From the NCBI RefSeq assembly GCF_002015035.1, contig NZ_MUXY01000015.1, positions 1 to 29,587 of the forward strand: a stretch of DNA of 29,587 nt. Direction: 5' to 3'. The DNA is from Haemophilus parahaemolyticus (GTDB taxonomy: Bacteria; Pseudomonadota; Gammaproteobacteria; Enterobacterales; Pasteurellaceae). This document shows, one piece after another, positions 16,707 through 23,650 of this stretch (positions are counted from its first letter, which is position 1; the number at the start of each line of letters is the position of its first letter). The notes beneath the pieces were generated by a model. It was given only the letters and a program-made list of their open reading frames with translations, searched no databases and had not been told where the DNA came from. Made by a program: the position numbers and the translations under genes.

Positions 16707-16838
16707 ATGATTTATTTTAAGGAAATTTTAGATAAGTTTGAGGAGATTTATCAATATACCTTTGATATGATTTTTATTCTTCTTTCAAAAGAGGGTTTAA
16801 AGCTTTATAGGAATCCTAAAAATACGATATGTATATAA
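16707..16838 (+). CDS. Possible 43-residue open frame, unknown
   Basis: A short frame starting MIYFKEILDKFEEIYQYTFD and ending LYRNPKNTICI has plausible amino-acid composition. It has no clear ribosome site. It sits in the debris after the integrase remnant, and may be the tail of a lost gene rather than a working one. The rest of 16639-16880 shows nothing recognisable. Confidence 0.2.
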   Translation: MIYFKEILDKFEEIYQYTFDMIFILLSKEGLKLYRNPKNTICI

Positions 16839-16880
16839 AATATTTGTTTAGTAATTGAATAGAAATAAACTAGAAATAAG

Positions 16881-16956
16881 TGGTGGGCGATACCGGTCTC
16901 GAACCAGTGACCCCCTCCTTGTAAGGGAGGTGCTCTCCCAACTGAGCTAATCGCCC
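16881..16956 (-). tRNA. tRNA-Val (anticodon TAC), copy 1 from left
   Basis: 76 nt including an encoded CCA. The acceptor is GGGCGAT with ATCGCCC, and the anticodon loop TTACAAG gives TAC. Identical to the three other copies. Last gene of the tRNA-Val transcript. Confidence 0.96.
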
Positions 16957-16994
16957 GAAACTGAAGTTTCGACTAGTTTAAACACTAAAATAAG

Positions 16995-17070
16995 TGGTGG
17001 GCGATACCGGTCTCGAACCAGTGACCCCCTCCTTGTAAGGGAGGTGCTCTCCCAACTGAGCTAATCGCCC
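16995..17070 (-). tRNA. tRNA-Val (anticodon TAC), copy 2
   Basis: Identical 76-nt copy, separated from copy 1 by a 38-base spacer that holds a small GAAACT-GAAGTTTC hairpin. Confidence 0.96.
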
Positions 17071-17125
17071 ACTTAAGATAAGCATTTAAACTAATGGGAA
17101 TTTGAAAATGAACACACCTTGAAAG

Positions 17126-17201
17126 TGGTGGGCGATACCGGTCTCGAACCAGTGACCCCCTCCTTGTAAGGGAGGTGCTCTCCCAACTGAGCTAATCGCC
17201 C
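17126..17201 (-). tRNA. tRNA-Val (anticodon TAC), copy 3
   Basis: Identical 76-nt copy. The spacer to copy 2 is 55 bases. Bases just outside the tRNA on both sides (TTTGAAAATG and CATTTTCAAA) are complementary, which could present the precursor for processing. Confidence 0.96.
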
Positions 17202-17251
17202 ATTTTCAAATATATTAGATTGCAACAACGAACTTCAAATTGAAGTTGAAG

Positions 17252-17327
17252 TGGTGGGCGATACCGGTCTCGAACCAGTGACCCCCTCCTTGTAAGGGAG
17301 GTGCTCTCCCAACTGAGCTAATCGCCC
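17252..17327 (-). tRNA. tRNA-Val (anticodon TAC), copy 4, first transcribed
   Basis: Identical 76-nt copy and the one nearest the promoter. The 50-base spacer to copy 3 includes CTTCAAATTGAAG, a small palindrome. Confidence 0.96.
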
Positions 17328-17342
17328 GTTGTTGTGTTGTGC

Positions 17343-17370
17343 ATTATAGGGATTTTTCATCGCCCGTCAA
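17343..17370 (-). promoter_or_regulatory. Promoter of the tRNA-Val cluster
   Basis: On the minus strand TTGACG (17365-17370) and a perfect TATAAT (17343-17348) are 16 bases apart. The start would fall about 8 bases before the first tRNA-Val. It is a strong promoter, as expected for stable RNA. Confidence 0.8.
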
Positions 17371-17409
17371 ACGGATTTTCTCTTTTTATGATTTATTTGC
17401 CGATTTTTT

Positions 17410-17424
17410 ATGCCAAATTGGCAT
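17410..17424. promoter_or_regulatory. 15-bp perfect palindrome in the gltX/tRNA-Val intergenic region
   Basis: ATGCCAAATTGGCAT is perfectly symmetric about its central A and flanked by T-runs on both strands. It could be an operator or a weak bidirectional terminator between the divergent tRNA-Val and gltX promoters. Confidence 0.4.
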
Positions 17425-17512
17425 TTTTAAGATTATTTGCCTTTAACCCATCTCTTAACAATAGTAAAATAGATAAATCTTTTCCTAAATTTACCATAAA
17501 CAGGCAATTAGA

Positions 17513-18970
17513 ATGAACATTGAAACCCTTTTCCCTTTAGATCCAAACGTAAAAGTTCGCACCCGTTTTGCTCCTAGTCCAACTGGTTATTTACACGTTG
17601 GTGGTGCACGTACGGCACTTTATTCTTGGTTATATGCCAAACATTTCAACGGCGAATTTGTATTACGCATTGAAGATACCGATTTAGAACGCTCAACTCC
17701 TGAAACCACTCAAGCTATCATTGAAAGCATGGAATGGCTCAATCTTACTTGGGAACACGGTCCTTACTTCCAAACCAAACGGTTCGACCGCTATAACCAA
17801 GTGATTGACCAAATGATCGAACAAGGTTTAGCATACCGCTGCTACTGCACCAAAGAACGTTTAGAAGAACTTCGCCACTCGCAAGAACAAAACAAAGAAA
17901 AACCACGTTATGACCGTCATTGTTTGCATGATCATAGCCATTCCGTTGATGAGCCACACGTTGTGCGCTTCAAAAATCCGACCGAAGGCTCAGTGGTATT
18001 TGATGATGCTGTACGTGGTCGCATTGAAATTAGCAATAGCGAATTAGATGATTTAATTATTCGCCGAACCGATGGTTCACCAACTTATAACTTCTGTGTG
18101 GTGGTGGACGACTGGGATATGGGTATCACCCACGTTGTGCGTGGTGAAGACCACATCAACAACACCCCTCGCCAAATCAATATCTTAAAGGCATTAGGTG
18201 CGCCCATCCCGACCTATGCACACGTTTCAATGATTAACGGTGACGATGGTCAAAAACTCTCAAAACGCCACGGTGCAGTAAGCGTAATGCAATACCGTGA
18301 TGACGGCTACTTACCAGAAGCCCTAATTAACTACCTCGTGCGTTTAGGCTGGGGACATGGCGACCAAGAGATCTTCACCCGTGAAGAGATGATTGAATTA
18401 TTTGACATTCACTCAGTCAGCAAATCGGCAAGTGCATTCAACACCGAAAAATTACAATGGTTAAACCAACACTATATGCGTAGCTTACCTGCGGAATACG
18501 TTGCAAAATACCTTGAATGGCATATGGCAGATCAAGGCATCAACGCGGCAAATGGTCCTGAGTTAACGGAAATTATTCCTGTATTAAGTGAACGTGCAAA
18601 AACCTTAAAAGAATTAGCTGCTGCAAGTCGTTATTTCTATGAAGAGTTTGAAGCTTACGATGAAAAAGCTGTCGCAAAAAACTTCAAGCCAGAAGCCACT
18701 GCACCACTTGCAAAACTATTGGAAAAATTAACCGCTTTAATAGACTGGACAGTAGAAGCCATTCACGATGCAATGAACCAAACCGCCGCTGAATTAGAAA
18801 TCGGTATGGGCAAGGTGGGGATGCCATTCCGTTTAGCGGTAACAGGTTCAGGTCAATCACCTTCAATGGACATTACCGCAAAATTAGTTGGCCGTGAACG
18901 TACGCTTATGCGTGTACAAAAAGCGATCGACTACATTAAAAACAAGCATAATTTGAAGAATTATGCTTGA
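17513..18970 (+). CDS. gltX: Glutamyl-tRNA synthetase
   Basis: Class I aminoacyl-tRNA synthetase that charges tRNA-Glu with glutamate in the cytosol. The HIGH-type motif is YLHVG (26-30) within [20 protein letters not shown], and the KMSKS-type motif is KLSKR (248-252). A zinc-binding segment has CYC (110-112), followed by [12 protein letters not shown]. At 485 residues it is slightly longer than E. coli GltX (471), mainly from an N-terminal extension ([13 protein letters not shown]) that I recall from Pasteurellaceae relatives. This supports the ATG at 17513, although the ribosome site is weak. It is divergent from the tRNA-Val cluster, an arrangement also known in E. coli (gltX-valUXY), and is followed by tRNA-Ala. 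Confidence 0.97.
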   Translation: MNIETLFPLDPNVKVRTRFAPSPTGYLHVGGARTALYSWLYAKHFNGEFVLRIEDTDLERSTPETTQAIIESMEWLNLTWEHGPYFQTKRFDRYNQVIDQMIEQGLAYRCYCTKERLEELRHSQEQNKEKPRYDRHCLHDHSHSVDEPHVVRFKNPTEGSVVFDDAVRGRIEISNSELDDLIIRRTDGSPTYNFCVVVDDWDMGITHVVRGEDHINNTPRQINILKALGAPIPTYAHVSMINGDDGQKLSKRHGAVSVMQYRDDGYLPEALINYLVRLGWGHGDQEIFTREEMIELFDIHSVSKSASAFNTEKLQWLNQHYMRSLPAEYVAKYLEWHMADQGINAANGPELTEIIPVLSERAKTLKELAAASRYFYEEFEAYDEKAVAKNFKPEATAPLAKLLEKLTALIDWTVEAIHDAMNQTAAELEIGMGKVGMPFRLAVTGSGQSPSMDITAKLVGRERTLMRVQKAIDYIKNKHNLKNYA

Positions 18971-19008
18971 CAGAATTTATGGTGGAATTTATTATTTCTG
19001 AAAATTAC

Positions 19009-19084
<76 letters not shown>

Positions 19085-19117
19085 AATTCGATACCTAAGC
19101 GGGTCAAAGAGAACCCC

Positions 19118-19153
19118 AAAGCCTTGAGCCACAACGGTTTGAGGCTTTTTTAT
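19118..19153 (+). terminator. Terminator after tRNA-Ala
   Basis: AAAGCCTTGAGCC and GGTTTGAGGCTTT pair imperfectly around ACAAC, and the stem runs into a TTTTTTATT tract. It probably ends the gltX/tRNA-Ala transcript. Confidence 0.75.
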
Positions 19154-19190
19154 TAGCCTAATCAAACCTGTCAAAGCCTAGGTTTTAGCG

Positions 19191-19325
19191 GTACGTTTAG
19201 TAAGAGCATCTCCAATAGAAGAAAAGGCGTACAAAATTTGGTTAGATTATTCCGTTGGGAAACAAACACAGCAATAATTATCTATTAAATATGATTATTC
19301 TCCACGAACTATTCGGCAATATTAA
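19191..19325 (+). pseudogene. Transposase N-terminal remnant
   Basis: One frame reads VRLVRASPIEEKAYKIWLDY, then SVGKQTQQ, an in-frame stop, LSIKYDYSPRTIRQY and a second stop. The pattern W-x-x-Y-x-x-GKQT...L...KY-x-x-S-x-RTI-x-x-Y is the helix-turn-helix N-terminus of several insertion-sequence transposases. There is no initiation codon nearby, it contains a stop, and the catalytic domain is absent, so it is a relic. The IS family is uncertain. No terminal inverted repeats were found. The rest of 19154-19369 shows nothing else. Confidence 0.55.
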
Positions 19326-19369
19326 GAAAAAGATGCTAAAAGCATATTAAACCCGCTTAAAAACAAATC

Positions 19370-19408
19370 TTTAAAAAACAAAAGCCAATCTTCTGATAGA
19401 TTGGCTTT
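19370..19408 (-). terminator. Terminator of the XRE regulator gene
   Basis: AAAGCCAATC (19381-19390) pairs with GATTGGCTTT (19399-19408). On the minus strand the stem is followed by TGTTTTTTAAA. It lies five bases beyond the regulator's stop codon. Confidence 0.85.
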
Positions 19409-19413
19409 ATGGC

Positions 19414-19644
19414 TTATAATGAGTTATCAAATAGCTTATCTAACGAAATATCTAAGGCTTTCGCTATCTGAACTAGATTGATAACCGTGATATTACGCTC
19501 AGCACGTTCTACCATACCTATATAAGTACGGTGTAAACCTGCCAATTCAGCCAACTCTTCTTGCGAAAGCTCTTTTCGCACTCTTGCTAATTTGATCGAC
19601 AAACCGAGCTGTTTTAATAACATTTTGCGTTCTTCTGTATTCAT
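19414..19644 (-). CDS. Small XRE-family helix-turn-helix regulator
   Basis: 76-residue DNA-binding protein consisting of little more than a Cro/C1-type HTH domain (about residues 12-66). The key stretch is LARVRKELSQEELAELAGLH followed by RTYIGMVERAERNITVINLV and QIAKALDISLDKLF. This closely resembles restriction-modification controller (C) proteins and small phage-type repressors, but no methylase or endonuclease is nearby. Two starts are possible: the ATG at 19644 has no ribosome site, while the ATG at 19623 (69 residues, MLLKQLG) follows AGAAG at a usable distance. The 300-base intergenic region upstream holds direct repeats and a palindrome that are candidate operators. Presumably autoregulatory; its targets are unknown. 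Confidence 0.85.
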   Translation of the reverse strand: MNTEERKMLLKQLGLSIKLARVRKELSQEELAELAGLHRTYIGMVERAERNITVINLVQIAKALDISLDKLFDNSL

Positions 19645-19691
19645 ATTGATGACTTTATAAAAGACGTCAATAATAAACTACATACTCTGCG

Positions 19692-19721
19692 TAGCATTTA
19701 AGAGTTTCGCTAGCATTTAAG
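19692..19721. repeat. Direct repeats upstream of the XRE gene, candidate operator
   Basis: TAGCATTTAAG occurs at 19692-19702 and 19711-19721, 19 bases apart (about two helix turns), within the region that should hold the regulator's promoter. Confidence 0.45.
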
Positions 19722-19802
19722 CAAGATATAATTTCATCTTTTTGGATTATTTATCATTTTGCTACTTATAGTATTCTATTATGGCTTTAAAAATTTTTGT
19801 AA

Positions 19803-19841
19803 TGTCAATATATTGACACTCTATAATTTTCTGAGTACATT
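19803..19841 (+). promoter_or_regulatory. Promoter with a 16-bp perfect palindrome over the -35
   Basis: TGTCAATATATTGACA (19803-19818) is perfectly symmetric, and its right arm is a consensus -35, TTGACA. Seventeen bases further on, TACATT (19836-19841) is a passable -10, giving a start near 19848. A dimer bound to the palindrome would control the promoter; the neighbouring XRE protein is the obvious candidate. Confidence 0.5.
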
Positions 19842-19859
19842 AAATAAACGGAAATTAAG

Positions 19860-19912
19860 TCCTCTTCTAGTTATTTTTTGTTGATAAAAGTCTCTAGAAG
19901 AGGATTTTTTAT
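19860..19912 (+). terminator. Terminator or attenuator upstream of the 168-residue gene
   Basis: TCCTCTTCTAG (19860-19870) pairs perfectly with CTAGAAGAGGA (19894-19904), followed by TTTTTTATT. It sits between the predicted promoter start (about 19848) and the gene at 19945. It would therefore yield a short RNA of about 65 nt or attenuate the gene. Confidence 0.75.
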
Positions 19913-19944
19913 TGCTTGCTTCTAGCCAAAATAAATAGGAGAAA

Positions 19945-20451
19945 ATGATGGCATTCGAATGGGATTATTATGAAAAGTGGGCTGAAATACGTAATAAATT
20001 AGAATCTTTAGGCATAAAAGAAAAATATAAAATCTATATTTTAGAAAGCCTTGAAGAGTATCGAATTAAAGATATGTATGATATGTTAAATAATCGTGAT
20101 GTGCTTGCTTCAGCAAATGGGCTTATGGTTTTTTCATATGAAAACTATGTTCATTTTATCAGAAACAGTGAAGATCCTTTCTTAGCTTCTTTTTATATTA
20201 AGTTTCCTATTAATCACCCTGTTGAAGGAAAAAGAACGTCTAACGTTATTTTTAGAGTTATTCATCTTATTTGTAATTTTTATGAAAAACGTTATTTGAA
20301 AGCCAATAAATCGGACACTTTTAGTAAAGAACTGGAAAGATATGGCTGCGAGATTAAGGTAAATTGCTTGGCGGGAGAGGTTATTGAGGTTTTGACTGTT
20401 TTGCAGAAGATTGTGAAGGGGCTTTATTATTATGAGAAAGAGAATTTATAG
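19945..20451 (+). CDS. Hypothetical protein, 168 residues
   Basis: No family recognised. The protein is charged, rich in Tyr, Lys and Glu, without signal peptide or membrane helices, so probably cytosolic. The N-terminal half looks mostly helical (YYEKWAEIRNKLESLGIKEK, then YILESLEEYRIKDMYDMLNN). The middle has a more hydrophobic stretch (ASFYIKFPINHPVEG). The end is again helical (AGEVIEVLTVLQKIVKGLYY). Two ATGs lie in tandem; AGGAG is better spaced for the second (19948), so the true length may be 167. AT-rich relative to the housekeeping genes and lacking uptake sequences, which suggests acquisition. It stands alone behind a palindromic promoter and a terminator, and is convergent with the gene at 20492. 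Confidence 0.7.
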   Translation: MMAFEWDYYEKWAEIRNKLESLGIKEKYKIYILESLEEYRIKDMYDMLNNRDVLASANGLMVFSYENYVHFIRNSEDPFLASFYIKFPINHPVEGKRTSNVIFRVIHLICNFYEKRYLKANKSDTFSKELERYGCEIKVNCLAGEVIEVLTVLQKIVKGLYYYEKENL

Positions 20452-20467
20452 TGGGCGTTTTGCCCAC
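20451..20467. terminator. Hairpin between convergent genes
   Basis: GTGGGC and GCCCAC form a 6-bp GC-rich stem around a GTTTT loop, overlapping the stop codon of the 168-residue gene. T-tracts on both sides are weak. It probably serves as a shared terminator for this gene and the minus-strand cluster. Confidence 0.5.
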
Positions 20468-20491
20468 TTAATTAAAATACAGATTAATTTG

Positions 20492-21097
20492 CTATAACTT
20501 GAAAGTAGATGATGTCTGAACTTTAATGACTTGTTCATATCCAAAACAAGGATACTTAGATATTCGATTATAAAAGTTTGTTGTCGTTTGATAATGATCC
20601 GTTGTGTAATATTCATTAAAATTATCAGAACCAACATAACGCCCATTTGCTGAAAATTGATCATAATAACCTGTATGAATAGTATTTATTTTCTTGTAAT
20701 CTGAGAGTTTACTGGTAGTAAAACAATATTCACAATGATATAACTTTTGCAATCGATACATTTGATATTTTATTACAGAAACCAATATAATTATTCCAAT
20801 AAGTATGCCTTCAAACATCTGATCTCTAGGTATATAAAATGGAATAAAAAAGAGAAAGGAAATCCCCGCTAGACTTAATAAATGATATGAAAGTTGATTT
20901 CTTTTATCTTGCTCTTTCAATATATCTCTAATGTGATTAGCTTCATCTTTTGAATTAGCTTGTAATAATGCTTGAATTAGAGGTTTCCTATTTGTCTTTA
21001 CATCTATATCAATGTTTTGGTTGTTAAAACTAGTATTAAATAAAGAATTTACTGTTTTAGCGACATTAGGTGGCAAATTGATTTTTTGATAAATCAT
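20492..21097 (-). CDS. Hypothetical membrane protein, 201 residues
   Basis: No family recognised. A polar N-terminal part (about 1-70, NVAKTVNSLFNTSFNNQNID...) is followed by two adjacent hydrophobic segments: LLSLAGISFLFFIPFYI (about 74-90) and MFEGILIGIIILVSVIKY. A Cys pair (HCEYC) lies just after the second, followed by a Tyr/Thr/Asn-rich tail (HTGYYDQFSANGRYVG, YYTTDHYQTTTNFYNRIS). A hairpin-type inner-membrane protein is the simplest reading. It is the last gene of the minus-strand cluster, 54 bases after the lipoprotein gene. No ribosome site precedes the ATG; instead an RNA stem abuts it (see 21098-21136). Confidence 0.65.
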   Translation of the reverse strand: MIYQKINLPPNVAKTVNSLFNTSFNNQNIDIDVKTNRKPLIQALLQANSKDEANHIRDILKEQDKRNQLSYHLLSLAGISFLFFIPFYIPRDQMFEGILIGIIILVSVIKYQMYRLQKLYHCEYCFTTSKLSDYKKINTIHTGYYDQFSANGRYVGSDNFNEYYTTDHYQTTTNFYNRISKYPCFGYEQVIKVQTSSTFKL

Positions 21098-21136
21098 AGG
21101 TAATACCGATGCAAGTCACTTCATCAGTATTAACCT
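21098..21136 (-). promoter_or_regulatory. RNA stem ending at the start codon of the 201-residue gene
   Basis: AGGTAATACCGATG (21098-21111) and CATCAGTATTAACCT (21122-21136) are complementary apart from two mismatches or bulges. On the mRNA the stem ends on the base before the AUG, with no Shine-Dalgarno sequence outside it. Confidence 0.5.
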
Positions 21137-21151
21137 AATCATAGCAATCCT

Positions 21152-21790
21152 TTATTGATTAAAAAATTCATTACCATATTCATTTATGGTTTTTCCAAGT
21201 TCAAATTCACCACAAGTCGGTAACTTTCTAAATATAAACAGATTAGAGGAGGAACCCGCAGAACCACTCCCCATATCTTCAACAATATAGAGATTTTTGC
21301 CATTTTTCATTGTTAATTTATATAATGGTGTTACTCTTCGATAACTATTACAATGTTTTTTCAACTGATTTATGGTTACATCATTTGGGCTAACATTAAA
21401 TATTTTATAAAAATTCGATTTAGTTAGACTCAATACATGGCTAAACGATAATTTAATCCATTGAACTTTATTTTTCTTAATTTCATTAAAATACCAGACT
21501 TTGTTATTAAAGTTATAACTATCATCAGGTTGATACCATGTAAATGTCTTTTTATTTACGAAAAGAGGCAAAAAAGAAAATACACGTTCATTTACGCCAT
21601 TTTCATAGATAGTTGTAAGATTTTTCTCTGCAATTGGAAGCACAACATTTATATCTGCCGTTTCACTAAATTTTTCATAAAATTCATAATCTGGCATTGT
21701 ATGAGGACAAAAGCTATTAGCTAATGAAGTTAATTCTGCACATGAAGCTAATAAAAAGAAAATTGGAGTTAATAAAATAAATTTTTTCAT
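21152..21790 (-). CDS. Predicted lipoprotein, 212 residues
   Basis: Signal MKKFILLTPIFFLLASC with a textbook lipobox (LLASC, lipidated Cys17), followed by AELTSLANSF; there is no Asp at +2, so outer-membrane sorting by Lol is expected. The body is not recognised. It has four further Cys residues (SFCPHT, KHCNSY, PTCGEF) and a Tyr/Phe-rich middle (TFTWYQPDDSYNFNNKVWYF). A Gly/Ser loop (DMGSGSAGSSSNLFIF) follows. GAGG upstream of the ATG overlaps the end of the preceding small gene (gap of 12 bases), which indicates co-transcription and probably coupled translation. Part of the minus-strand cluster divergent from the adhesin gene. Confidence 0.75.
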   Translation of the reverse strand: MKKFILLTPIFFLLASCAELTSLANSFCPHTMPDYEFYEKFSETADINVVLPIAEKNLTTIYENGVNERVFSFLPLFVNKKTFTWYQPDDSYNFNNKVWYFNEIKKNKVQWIKLSFSHVLSLTKSNFYKIFNVSPNDVTINQLKKHCNSYRRVTPLYKLTMKNGKNLYIVEDMGSGSAGSSSNLFIFRKLPTCGEFELGKTINEYGNEFFNQ

Positions 21791-21802
21791 AAAAATACCT
21801 CA

Positions 21803-22036
21803 TTATTCTTTTATATATCTAACCGACTCTGTTTTAAAGCTGTCTCCAAATTCATCTTCATAATCATAGATAAGGCAATTTCCATTTTTACACGCTAAGC
21901 TATATTTTAATGTTGCTTTGCTACTTTTATCGTGTTTAATTTTTAGGAATGTAGAATGTACTTTATCGTCAACTAATTTTAGCTTAGTTGGGTCAAAATC
22001 TTGTTCTGATCCATAAATACTTCTTGTGAAATACAA
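21803..22036 (-). pseudogene. Small hypothetical frame lacking a proper start
   Basis: The frame reads YFTRSIYGSEQDFDPTKLKL and continues to ESVRYIKE, with one Cys pair (ACKNGNC). The only start codon available is TTG at 22036, with no ribosome site. Coherent-looking residues extend upstream in frame (HVFAPDDL) until a stop about 30 bases earlier. In another frame the same stretch reads MFLLLMICIS, like the core of a signal peptide. The simplest reading is an exported 90-100 residue protein whose signal has been separated by a frameshift, or a sequencing error there. Use of TTG cannot be excluded. It lies between the 339-residue protein and the lipoprotein genes. Confidence 0.5.
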
Positions 22037-22085
22037 ATCATCAGGAGCAAAAACATGACTATTGTGTCATTAATCTCATTAAAAA

Positions 22086-23105
22086 TTAACGAATAACGAT
22101 TTTCCCGTTTTCTTTGAAATATTTATATTCATCTTGTGAGAAAATGAATAATAAATCAAGTTTAACCGTCCCTGTATAATATCTTATGTGATTATTCTTA
22201 GCGGAAGGATATAAACTTCGTTTAAACAGCTCTAAATAATTTTGTTGATTATCTTCGATAATGAAATTTTTATCGCCAAGTTCTCCGCTTGTACTATAGG
22301 AAAGTTTTCTAATTTCTTTACCATTACTATCTAATAAAGAAAGTGTAATAGGGTTTTCAATATTCTGAATAGCTTCTAATTTTTGAGAGAGAATATTTAG
22401 TTTCTTTTTATTGATATTGATTGGAGATAAGTCTACTTCTTTTTCAATGGAGGATAATCGGTAGCTACTTACTTGAACAGGTTCACCTTTTCCTTGCAAT
22501 TCTTTTAAAATAGCTTGAATAGCTTTGTTGTAATTTCTGTTAATGCTAAATTTTACAGGGTATTTAAAAAGTAGATTTCCATCTTCTGTTATTTTAATGA
22601 AATCTAACTCTTCTGGCTCAACCGTTAAATTTGTTTTCCCAGATAAAATAGGTGTAATTAAAACTTCTTCAATAACATCACCTAGCACTTCTAACATTTT
22701 TTCGTTATATTGATAAGCGTCAATCTGGTTATCTATTTTTGTGCTAAGTGCTTTGTTCATTGTAGAGGTGCTACTTTTAATCGTCTTTAGTACACCAACC
22801 ACTTCTTGCTTATCTAAATCCACTTCTACATTAACTGTATATTGATTTTCTTCTTTTTTCTGAGAAAGCACTTTAGAGCGTTTAATATAAGCGTTTGAAT
22901 AAAGAGTAATACGTTGTTTTAAGTCATTGTTTTTTAGTAGTTCTTCACTTTCAACATATTCGCCCACACTAAATTTAATAGCGTTAGCAACCGCATTATG
23001 TCGAGCCTCTTCAAAGGTTTCCCCTTTTCCTGTTGCCTCAAAAGGTTTTGCCACTAAGCCTATTGGAAGAGAAAGTGCTAACAGATAGAATAATTTTGAT
23101 TTCAT
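22086..23105 (-). CDS. Exported protein with FlgT-N/LPP20-like N-terminal domain, paralogue of the 352-residue protein
   Basis: 339 residues with a clear signal peptide (MKSKLFYLLALSLPIGLVA, cleaved before KPFEATGKG), hence periplasmic or surface-associated. Residues about 20-105 follow the pattern G-x-GETxEEAxxNAxxNA...VGEYVxSEELL...YSNAYI...V.VEVDL, which resembles the FlgT N-terminal / LPP20 type of domain. The rest aligns by eye, end to end, with the 352-residue protein at 24219-25277 (INRNYNKAIQAIL; ITLSLLDSNGKEIRKL; NHIRYYTGTVKLDLLFIFS). The two are therefore diverged duplicates. No catalytic motif is visible. It starts 23 bases after the preceding gene in the same transcript. Function unknown; a link to the neighbouring adhesin is inferred. 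Confidence 0.75.
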   Translation of the reverse strand: MKSKLFYLLALSLPIGLVAKPFEATGKGETFEEARHNAVANAIKFSVGEYVESEELLKNNDLKQRITLYSNAYIKRSKVLSQKKEENQYTVNVEVDLDKQEVVGVLKTIKSSTSTMNKALSTKIDNQIDAYQYNEKMLEVLGDVIEEVLITPILSGKTNLTVEPEELDFIKITEDGNLLFKYPVKFSINRNYNKAIQAILKELQGKGEPVQVSSYRLSSIEKEVDLSPININKKKLNILSQKLEAIQNIENPITLSLLDSNGKEIRKLSYSTSGELGDKNFIIEDNQQNYLELFKRSLYPSAKNNHIRYYTGTVKLDLLFIFSQDEYKYFKENGKIVIR

Positions 23106-23128
23106 TTTATTAAATACCTAATAATAGA

Positions 23129-23650
23129 TTACAAAATATGCACATCACTAGTCTTGATTTTAAATAAGAAAACACAGTTATCTTGATTTTCAATCACTTC
23201 ACTAAGCTGAAAATGCTTAATATTTGCTTGAATTTTATTTACAGAAGGATTTAAATGTTTAAGAAGAAAGGCTTTTGCTTTTAAATAGGCTTTTTTAGCA
23301 TTACATTGTTTACCTAATTTATTTACAACACTTTCAATCACATAATATTCATTATGATTATCTGATATTGTTTGAACAAGCGGCAGATTTTCCCTATTTT
23401 TTTGCGAAATATCTTGTTGCTCAAGTTGTTTCAATACCATTTGATTGTCTATTTTTTCTAACTCTTCTAATTCATTCTTATCAATTTGGAAGGTTTCTAA
23501 TGCTGGGTTTATCTTGATTTCTTGAGATGAAACTTGAATATCAAAAGGACTTGCCTGTTTTTCAGGCAAGTCTTTTGCAAAGAGAGAAAAAGAACAGCAT
23601 AAAAAACTAGAAATTATCGTAGTTTTTAATTTTTGTTGTTTCATTTTCAT
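23129..23650 (-). CDS. Exported hypothetical protein, 173 residues
   Basis: Signal peptide (KLKTTIISSFLCCSFSLFAK, cleaved near FA-KDLPEK). The middle is acidic and Gln-rich, possibly coiled (IDKNELEELEKIDNQMVLKQ). The C-terminal third has NAKKAYLKAKAFLLKHLNPS, which recalls the helix of LPP20-like domains, and two Cys that could form a disulfide. The start at 23650 is used because AGAGGAAAG lies upstream; the second ATG is two codons later. Its first 44 bases overlap the end of the preceding gene in another frame, so translation is probably coupled. No function can be assigned. Confidence 0.7.
   Translation of the reverse strand: MKMKQQKLKTTIISSFLCCSFSLFAKDLPEKQASPFDIQVSSQEIKINPALETFQIDKNELEELEKIDNQMVLKQLEQQDISQKNRENLPLVQTISDNHNEYYVIESVVNKLGKQCNAKKAYLKAKAFLLKHLNPSVNKIQANIKHFQLSEVIENQDNCVFLFKIKTSDVHIL

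Noticed and set aside
16881..17327. Regular repeat-spacer pattern resembling a CRISPR array
   Set aside because: The 76-base repeats fold as complete tRNA-Val genes with CCA. Repeat length and spacing do not fit CRISPR, and no cas gene is nearby.
19414..19644. Restriction-modification controller protein
   Set aside because: The HTH resembles C proteins, but no methylase or endonuclease gene occurs within the window, so only a generic XRE regulator is claimed.
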